This document shows, in pieces, positions 58,973 through 64,000 of a stretch of DNA of 64,000 nucleotides. Position 1 is the first letter of the stretch. The number at the start of each line of letters is the position of its first letter. The position numbers were made by a program, and so were the translations under genes. The stretch comes from DSWT01 sp035420085. GTDB lineage: Bacteria > Chloroflexota > Anaerolineae > B4-G1 > SLSP01. The notes beneath the pieces were generated by a model. It did no database searches. It was not told the DNA's origin and was given only the letters and a program-made list of their open reading frames with translations. Where the stretch lies: the NCBI GenBank assembly GCA_035420085.1, contig DAOLUH010000001.1, positions 185,008 to 249,007 on the forward strand. Direction: 5' to 3'.

Positions 58973-60532
58973 ATGGGCCGCCAGCGTCAATCGCCGGGTT
59001 CGCCGGGCCGTTACCCCCGCATGGAGGCGTTGTTGGCAGAGGTCAATCCGACCGCGGGCCTGCCGCCGGGTTTTACCGAAGAGGAAATCTTGTGGCCCCG
59101 GATGGGCTGGTGGGAGCGCCTGACGCTCGCGTTGGGCTATGGCGACCGGGAGTTGGGCCGCGCTTACCGCGAGGCCGTCTGGATCGTCCGGTGTATCAAG
59201 GAAAGCTGCCGCGCGTGCCGCATCCACAGCCCCGGCGACAAACAATTGCCGGCCATGCGCGTCTTTGTCCCGGCGCTCCCTACCGCCGATCCCGCGACCA
59301 GCGTGCTGCTGACCATGCCGCCCGGCGTGCGTGTGGGCCGGGTGGGCGATAACTTTGTGCAGGACTTGCGCTCCCGGCTGGGCGGCTTTGACGTGGAACT
59401 CACGATCAATGCCGCCGGCGTGTGGGTGCGCGTGCCCCGCGACAGAACGCCCCCCAAGCCGCCGCAGTGTACGCTGCCGGATTTGGGCGACCCGCCGCAG
59501 CGCTACCGCCTGCCGCTGCCGCTCGGCCGGGCGCAGCACGGCCCTTACTGGGCCGACCTCGCCGATGCGCCGCACGCGCTCTTTGCCGGCGCCACCGGCA
59601 GCGGCAAGAGCACGCTCATCCACACATGCCTGCACTTTATCCTGGAGCGCGCCGAGGTATGGGGTATCGACCTGAAGCTGGTGGAACTGAGCCGTTACAA
59701 GGGCCGGATGGCGCGCCTGGCCACCGACCCGGAGGAGGTGGAGCCGCTGCTGGCGGCGCTGTTCCAGGAAACGCGCCGCCGCCTCACGGCGATGCGGGAA
59801 CGCGGCGCGAACGCCTGGACCGGGCAGCGGTTGGTGTTGGTGGTGGATGAACTGGCCGAGGTCACACTGGCCTCTAAGGGCGACACGCAGATGCTCCTGC
59901 GGCTGGCGCAGTTGGGCCGCGCGGCCGGCGTCCACCTGCTGCTGGCCACCCAACGGCCCAGCGTGCAGATTATCCCCGGCGACCTCAAAGCCAACGTGCC
60001 CTTGCGCGTGGCCCTGGCCTTGCCCACCGGTGTGGACAGCCGCGTGGTGCTCGACCGCGAGGGCGCGGAAACCCTGACGCCGCCAGGGGATGCGTATGTG
60101 TTGCAGGGGCACAAGATCACGCGCATCAGCACGCCGGATTTCAAAGCGCCTGCGCCGGATGCCGGAGCAGTCGCCGACCCGCGCCTGATCGGCCTCACCG
60201 CCGACGAGCGCGCCGCCCTGCAGGCGATTCAGGCGGCAGGATGCAAGGCCACCGTGCGCGGCTTGAAAGCGCATTTCCATTGGGGGACCCCACGAGCGAC
60301 CCGCGCCTTCCAGGGGTTGCAGCATCTCGGATGGCTGGACGCCGATCCTGCGCCTGATTCATCCACCGAACAGGATGTGCTTGCGAGCACGCCGGTCGAT
60401 GAAAGCGTGCTTGATGTGCTCGATGTGCTACCCCGACGGGAGAAATATGATTTTTCTATAGTTTTGGGCACACCCGGCACACCGGGCACGCTTGCGCCGC
60501 CATGTCCACAGGGCTATCCGACTGAAAGCTAA
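58973..60532 (+). CDS. FtsK/HerA-type DNA-translocase-like ATPase
   Basis: 519 residues. Residues 1-190 form an accessory domain with no obvious membrane helix. The ATPase has FAGATGSGKSTLIHTC (Walker A) near 208, LVLVVDELAEV (Walker B) near 290 and LLLATQRPSVQIIPGDLKANVP (motif in parts: LATQRPS). From about 405, LTADERAALQAIQAAG and RATRAFQGLQHLGWLD form a winged-helix-like end, as in FtsK gamma. It is shorter than true FtsK, lacks the four membrane helices, and so resembles mobile-element translocases (ICEBs1 ConQ, AICE Tra) or phage packaging/morphogenesis ATPases. Confidence 0.82.
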   Translation: MGRQRQSPGSPGRYPRMEALLAEVNPTAGLPPGFTEEEILWPRMGWWERLTLALGYGDRELGRAYREAVWIVRCIKESCRACRIHSPGDKQLPAMRVFVPALPTADPATSVLLTMPPGVRVGRVGDNFVQDLRSRLGGFDVELTINAAGVWVRVPRDRTPPKPPQCTLPDLGDPPQRYRLPLPLGRAQHGPYWADLADAPHALFAGATGSGKSTLIHTCLHFILERAEVWGIDLKLVELSRYKGRMARLATDPEEVEPLLAALFQETRRRLTAMRERGANAWTGQRLVLVVDELAEVTLASKGDTQMLLRLAQLGRAAGVHLLLATQRPSVQIIPGDLKANVPLRVALALPTGVDSRVVLDREGAETLTPPGDAYVLQGHKITRISTPDFKAPAPDAGAVADPRLIGLTADERAALQAIQAAGCKATVRGLKAHFHWGTPRATRAFQGLQHLGWLDADPAPDSSTEQDVLASTPVDESVLDVLDVLPRREKYDFSIVLGTPGTPGTLAPPCPQGYPTES

Positions 60533-60560
60533 AAGCTGAACACTGAAAGCTATGACCGAC
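60523..60560. repeat. Short heptamers GAAAGCT
   Basis: GAAAGCT, AAAAGCT, GAACACT, GAAAGCT run across the end of the FtsK-like gene and up to the next start codon. Confidence 0.8.
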
Positions 60561-60689
60561 TTACAAGCTGCTACCCTCTGGGCTTTTCTTGCCACCCTCG
60601 TGGCCTGTCAACTGGTGCGCGTCGTCGTTGACATCATCCGTCTGACCCGCGAGATTATGCGGGCGTTCAGGGGAGGAGGTGAGAGGTAA
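60552..60689 (+). CDS. 45-residue single-span membrane peptide
   Basis: MTDLQAATLWAFLATLVACQ then LVRVVVDIIRLTREIMRAF ends in a basic, Gly-rich tail. One membrane helix with positive charges inside. Its start lies in heptamer repeat with no good ribosome site. Part of the run of small membrane proteins around the FtsK-like gene. Confidence 0.55.
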   Translation: MTDLQAATLWAFLATLVACQLVRVVVDIIRLTREIMRAFRGGGER

Positions 60690-60832
60690 AAAATTGAGAA
60701 TTAAGAATTAAAAATTGGAAATGGGATGCTGGATGCTGGATGCTGAGCTGATCGCTGACGGCTGAAAGCTAAAAACTAACGACTGAAGACTAATGACTGA
60801 AGACTAACGACTAACGACTAAAGGAGGATCAC
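60690..60832. repeat. Heptamers GAGAATT, GGATGCT, CGACTAA
   Basis: AAGAATT-type, GGATGCT (three), then CTGA/CTAA-ended units (AGACTAA, CGACTAA, TGACTGA) in unbroken 7-base phase until the ribosome site of the next gene. Confidence 0.9.
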
Positions 60833-60833
60833 A

Positions 60834-61169
60834 ATGTTTCGTAAACTGTTCTTGGCTGTGGTGATTGCTGTTGTCCTCGCGCCGGTGCTGGGGGTGGCGG
60901 CTGCCGCGCCCGCGCCGGAGGGGGTGGTGCTGGGGACGTTGGGCGCCGAGCTTGCCAGCACGCTGGCCCAGACGAGCACCGTGCCCGCGCTGGACACGGG
61001 GGAGATCATGGATGCCGTGAACGAAGGCGTGGGCTACGGCTTTCAATTCTCCAGCGCATTTAGCCCGCTCATCACCATCATCATCGGCTTTTCGGTGGCC
61101 GGGGCCATCATCGGCCTGCTCTTTGCCCTGGGGCCAAAAGTCGCCAAGATGATCAAGAACGCACTGTAA
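60834..61169 (+). CDS. Pilin- or major-coat-like secreted membrane protein
   Basis: 111 residues with AAAGGAGG before the ATG, the best ribosome site of the cassette. Signal peptide to about VLGVAAAAP, a 45-residue exported part, then a membrane helix (FSPLITIIIGFSVAGAIIGLLF) written in parts as LITIIIGFSVAGAIIG, ending in a Lys-rich tail (PKVAKMIKNAL). Short exported part, one helix and positively charged C-terminus are the features of inovirus major coat proteins, and also of VirB2/TrbC-type pilins. No family confirmed. Confidence 0.65.
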   Translation: MFRKLFLAVVIAVVLAPVLGVAAAAPAPEGVVLGTLGAELASTLAQTSTVPALDTGEIMDAVNEGVGYGFQFSSAFSPLITIIIGFSVAGAIIGLLFALGPKVAKMIKNAL

Positions 61170-61290
61170 GCGGTCAGCAGTCAGCAATCAGCAATCAGCG
61201 ATCAGCAATCAGCCAATCGCTAACCGCTGAAAGCTGACGGCTGAAAGCTGACGGCTGAAAGCTGAAAGCTGAAAGCTGAAAGCTAACGAC
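61170..61290. repeat. Heptamers CAGCAAT and GCTGAAA
   Basis: CAGCAAT (with CAGCGAT) about five units, then GCTGAAA and GCTGACG about nine units, in 7-base phase, reaching the next start codon. Confidence 0.92.
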
Positions 61291-61291
61291 A

Positions 61292-61486
61292 ATGTCCCGG
61301 ATTTTTCACACCTACCTGCCTTTTGATAAGGCGTCCGACCGGTATCGGCCAGAACCGCGCAGTGACGCGGATGCGGTGAAAATCCGGCGACTGCTGCTCA
61401 TCGGGATGCTGCTCTTTACGCTGCTGTGCTGCTGCGGGCCAATGGCCTACGGCGCTGTGCAGCTCGCGGCGAACTTTGTACCTTAA
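61292..61486 (+). CDS. 64-residue small membrane protein
   Basis: MSRIFHTYLPFDKASDRYRP opens a 31-residue polar part, then one membrane helix LLLIGMLLFTLLCCCGPMAYGA. Three adjacent cysteines sit in the helix. There is no ribosome site; it directly follows the heptamer array. Last gene of the cassette. Confidence 0.55.
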   Translation: MSRIFHTYLPFDKASDRYRPEPRSDADAVKIRRLLLIGMLLFTLLCCCGPMAYGAVQLAANFVP

Positions 61487-61512
61487 CAAGCGCATACGGC
61501 GTTACACGGTTT

Positions 61513-61585
61513 TTTGACAGGATTTACAGGATGGACAGGATAACTCTAACGGTTCCATCCTGAAAATCCTGTACATCCTGTCTCA
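61513..61585. repeat. GACAGGAT hairpin repeat
   Basis: GACAGGATTTACAGGATGG-ACAGGAT then CCATCCTGAAAATCCTGTAC-ATCCTGTC. The arms pair over about 25 bases. Related to 44735-44805; it probably ends transcripts of the cassette. Confidence 0.8.
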
Positions 61586-61699
61586 AAACACCGGCGTGTG
61601 TAACGGCGGATTGTACGTAGACAGAGAGCGCGGAGGATGTTCCGCGCTCTTTGCGTTGTCTGCGGAGAGTTTTGCCACGAATTTTCACGAAGGGAACGA

Positions 61700-62659
61700 T
61701 CAAAAGTCGTTAAGCGCGCGCAGCAGGCGGCGGTAGGCGCGGGCGCGGGGAGCAAGGGCAGGGGAGAGCGGGCCGGCGGCGGTCATCAGCGCGGCGCGCG
61801 GGAGGTAGGCCAGCCAGAGCAGATGTTTGAAACGCCGGACTTGTCGCTCGCCGCCGAATTTGCGCTGGAACTGCGCCTTGCTGCGGTAGAGGGCCACGAA
61901 CATGACCTCGGCGCTTTGCCGGGTGCTGGCCTCGCCGTAATGGACAACCTCTGCCTGCGGCACCCAATAGTTGCACCAGCCGGTCTGCAGCAGCCGGGCA
62001 CACAGATCCATTTCTTCGGTGTACATAAAATACTGCTCATCGAGCAGCCCCACCTGATCCAGGGCTTCCCGGCGCAGCATAAGACACGCGCCCTTGATGA
62101 CCTCCACGGGGCGCGGCGTCTGCCCATCCCACCGGCGCTGGGGATAGGTGGCGCGGGGCCAGAGTTTATCGAGAAAGAGCAAGCGCCAGAACTCGCGGCC
62201 GGGGGTGAGGATGGGATGGCACGAGGGTTGGAGCGAACCGTCGCCGTTGAGGAGTCGCGGGCCACACGCGCCGGCTTCGGGATGCGCGTCCATAAAGTCC
62301 ACCAGGGTTTGCAGCGCGCCGGGACGCACGACGGTATCGCTGTTGAGCAAGACAACGTAGCGCCCGGTGGCTTGCTGCAATGCCTGGTTGTTAGCCCGCG
62401 CAAAGCCGACATTCTCAGTGTTCTCGATCGGCGTGACCCAGGGGAACTGCGCGCGCACCATAGCGGGGCTGCCGTCGGTGGAGGCGTTGTCAACGACGAA
62501 GACTTCGAGGGAGGGAGGGAGGGAGGGAGAGGGAGAGAGTGGGAGAGGGAGGGAGCGAGAGAGGGAGGGAGAGAGGGAGGGAGGGAGAGAGAGGGAGAGA
62601 AGACACTGCACGAGAAGATCGCGGGTATTCCAGTTGACGATGATGATGGAGAGGTCCAT
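61700..62659 (-). CDS. GT2 glycosyltransferase with a Ser/Pro/Leu repeat insertion
   Basis: 319 residues. The GT-A core is complete in outline: LSIIIVNWNTRDLLVQCL, VVDNASTDGSPAMV, ENVGFARANNQAL and VVLLNSDTVVRPG (the acidic metal site), GACLMLRREALDQVGLLDE. Between the first two motifs stands SLPPSLSPSLSRSLPLPLS and more of the same, about 27 residues from a GGGAGGGAGAGA repeat at 62505-62605; normal family members have about 15 ordinary residues there. The insertion lies right in the nucleotide-binding fold. Function probably in surface sugar synthesis. Confidence 0.87.
   Translation of the reverse strand: MDLSIIIVNWNTRDLLVQCLLSLSLPPSLSPSLSRSLPLPLSPSPSLPPSLEVFVVDNASTDGSPAMVRAQFPWVTPIENTENVGFARANNQALQQATGRYVVLLNSDTVVRPGALQTLVDFMDAHPEAGACGPRLLNGDGSLQPSCHPILTPGREFWRLLFLDKLWPRATYPQRRWDGQTPRPVEVIKGACLMLRREALDQVGLLDEQYFMYTEEMDLCARLLQTGWCNYWVPQAEVVHYGEASTRQSAEVMFVALYRSKAQFQRKFGGERQVRRFKHLLWLAYLPRAALMTAAGPLSPALAPRARAYRRLLRALNDF
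62505..62605. repeat. GGGAGGGAGAGA purine repeat inside a gene
   Basis: About 100 bases of GGGA/GAGA units without pyrimidines except scattered T/C, in the GT2 gene. Similar tracts are at 49265-49322 and 63463-63545. Confidence 0.9.
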
Positions 62660-62663
62660 ACGA

Positions 62664-63173
62664 TCACTCAGGGGGATTCACAACCCAAAGACGCTCTATT
62701 CCGACAACACAATCAAAGTCCGCATCATCTGAAGCGATAGCAGTCATTCCCAAACGTTGCAGCACCGTTATATGAAGGGCATCTCGCGGCAACAGGGAAA
62801 ATCGCACAATATTTTCTAACATTCTCTCAAAATCCCTGGGTTCCAGCCCCACCAGGGTAAAATGCGGTAGTCCCATCAGCTTGCGGAGGGCGCTAGATAT
62901 GCCGTCGCTGTATCTCGCAACTGTTCCCGGCAGATCGTCCCGCAAAACATCCAACGGATTGCGTCCTGTGTGCTCTTTGATCAGCGCCAACAACAAGCGA
63001 TAGTACAGCTCATCCAAAGTCAACAAGCTGACATAGGCGGCAATGTCTCCACGTACCACGCGCTGCAAAAAACGCTCTATCGTGGGTAAATGGACTGGGT
63101 CCGCGCGTAGATACATATACAACACATTGGTATCCACATAGACGTGACCACGCGCAACCTCATCGAGCTTCAT
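62664..63173 (-). CDS. PIN-domain toxin (VapC-like)
   Basis: 169 residues from MKLDEVARGHVYVDTNVLYMY; an upstream in-frame start at 63203 is unlikely. VYVDTNVLYMYLRA has the first PIN acid, LDELYYRLLL the second, and ASDDADFDCV the last pair. Ribonuclease of the VapC type. It overlaps the antitoxin gene by 14 bases. Confidence 0.88.
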   Translation of the reverse strand: MKLDEVARGHVYVDTNVLYMYLRADPVHLPTIERFLQRVVRGDIAAYVSLLTLDELYYRLLLALIKEHTGRNPLDVLRDDLPGTVARYSDGISSALRKLMGLPHFTLVGLEPRDFERMLENIVRFSLLPRDALHITVLQRLGMTAIASDDADFDCVVGIERLWVVNPPE

Positions 63174-63405
63174 ACAAACCACCGATCTTGAGTTGAAAAT
63201 CATATTCTGAAGCAGGCTCTTGCCCCAGGCATCCCGCTAACTCTTTGAGCGTCGCTTCGGCATCGGATACAGGCGCGGTCACAATACGGATTTCTCCCGG
63301 TTTGACAATAATGCGCACCTGTTTGCCTAACCCTGCTTCGGTCAAAATCTCTTTACTCAAGAGCAAAGTCCCCTTGGGGGTAATTGGCCTTGCCATCACC
63401 GTCAT
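63160..63405 (-). CDS. AbrB-like antitoxin of the VapBC pair
   Basis: 81 residues, GAGGAGG before the ATG. N-terminal ITPKGTLLLSKEIL and GKQVRIIVKPGEIRI form an AbrB/MazE-like DNA-binding beta fold. The acidic C-terminal part binds the PIN toxin. Confidence 0.82.
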   Translation of the reverse strand: MTVMARPITPKGTLLLSKEILTEAGLGKQVRIIVKPGEIRIVTAPVSDAEATLKELAGCLGQEPASEYDFQLKIGGLYEAR

Positions 63406-63462
63406 TGTTACCTCCTCGTTCTATTGCATACACTCTCTATGTATTATAGCATAGGGTTGTGA

Positions 63463-63545
63463 GAGAGGGGGAGAGGGAGATAGAGGGAGGGGGGGGAGAG
63501 GGAGAGGGAGAGATAGAGGGAGGGGGGGAGGGGGAGAGAGGGGGT
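63463..63545. repeat. Purine-rich GGGAGA tract
   Basis: About 80 bases of G and A, in GGGAGAG/AGATAGAG units, downstream of the four-helix-bundle gene. Polypurine strand on plus; may adopt triplex or G-quadruplex structure. Confidence 0.85.
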
Positions 63546-63547
63546 GG

Positions 63548-63940
63548 TCATAGGGTTTTGGTGGTGGAGGGAAGGGTCCATTGGTCGGGGTGGGTGATCA
63601 TGGTGACGAGTTTGCCCAGGATGTGGTCGTAGGTTTGGGTTAGGGCGGCGACGGTTTCGGCGTTGAGGTAGCCGCAGCGTAGCGCAAAATCCAACCAGAC
63701 CTGGGTTTCGGCGGCTTCTGCCTCGGCGTCGCTCAATTTGCTCACAAAGGCAGCAGGGTAGCGCCGCTTGCGCCAGGCTTCGGCGATATTGGCGCACACC
63801 GAACGCGAGGAACGCCGCACCTGATCCGTGAGTGAATACGTCTCCTCACGCGGGAAAGTCTTGCTGGCTTCAAAAATCCGCATCGCCCCCTCCATCCCCA
63901 ACTGATACACCTCCAACTCCGTATGCACCTTTATCCTCAC
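63548..63940 (-). CDS. Four-helix-bundle protein (23S rRNA-IVP family)
   Basis: 130 residues from GTG. KVHTELEVYQLGMEGAMRIFE, YSLTDQVRRSSRSVCANIAEAW and SDAEAEAAETQVWLDFALRCG are typical of this family, often found as intervening-sequence proteins of 23S rRNA genes but here alone. Function unknown. The region upstream is the terminal cytosine run. Confidence 0.88.
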   Translation of the reverse strand: MRIKVHTELEVYQLGMEGAMRIFEASKTFPREETYSLTDQVRRSSRSVCANIAEAWRKRRYPAAFVSKLSDAEAEAAETQVWLDFALRCGYLNAETVAALTQTYDHILGKLVTMITHPDQWTLPSTTKTL

Positions 63941-63946
63941 CCCCTC

Positions 63947-64000
<54 letters not shown>

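Noticed and set aside
58698..61290. CRISPR-like arrays
   Set aside because: The repeats are 7-base units without unique spacers of constant length, and no cas genes are present.

Overview
The window is about 60% GC and reads like a chromosome segment of a Chloroflexota bacterium, probably from the Anaerolineae/Caldilineae side. This is inferred from the gene families: an R3H-domain AAA ATPase, DUF4914, very large secreted proteins with DUF11 modules, LVIVD propellers ending in a YLPLVMR-type tail, many toxin-antitoxin pairs, and intergenic heptanucleotide repeats. No rRNA, tRNA or CRISPR array was recognised.

Layout. 1-6.9 kb holds housekeeping genes: a truncated baseplate-J-like membrane protein, alaS, an R3H ATPase, tmk and a nitrilase-fold amidase. 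7.0-13.3 kb is a RiPP-type peptide biosynthesis cluster: two PqqD-like proteins, two radical SAM/SPASM enzymes, an HPr-kinase-like P-loop protein, a 69-residue four-cysteine precursor and an S26-type signal peptidase. Toxin-antitoxin genes of MazEF, HicB and HicBA type are wedged inside it. 13.4-14.9 kb has a DUF433/DUF5615 pair, then two miniature inverted-repeat elements, one with a visible target-site duplication. 14.9-22.9 kb has an ECF sigma factor with a small membrane partner, a secreted surface protein, a RelE/Phd pair, a nucleotidyltransferase-family protein and a fused ABC exporter. 23-31.6 kb has a 2174-residue surface protein and a DUF4914 protein. 31.7-34.7 kb is a restriction-modification system with a controller protein, a C-box operator, an HNH nuclease and a convergent fused methylase. 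34.7-46.5 kb includes a molybdopterin hydroxylase whose N-terminal ferredoxin-like domain has lost all eight cluster cysteines, an LVIVD surface protein, a uridine-kinase-like protein, a histidine kinase, a PAP2-like protein, a DUF2807 lipoprotein and nadE. 46.6-55.5 kb is an exopolysaccharide locus, with a frameshifted initiating glycosylphosphotransferase. 56-61.5 kb is a regulator plus a run of small membrane proteins around an FtsK/HerA-type ATPase, possibly a filamentous-phage-like or conjugative cassette. The end carries a glycosyltransferase, VapBC and a four-helix-bundle protein, and finishes in 53 cytosines that look artificial.

The most distinctive signal is a family of tandem repeats with a strict 7-nt period but many different unit sequences (ACGTAAA, GTAGGGA, GACTTTG, GGCGAAT, GCTGAAA, GATTCTT and others). 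They sit between genes, often as head-to-head arms that can fold. They also sit in frame inside several genes, where three 7-nt units are read as a 7-residue periodic insertion such as SLLPTPY. This resembles the STRR heptamers of cyanobacteria, and it appears to be reshaping glycosyltransferases and an ABC transporter here.
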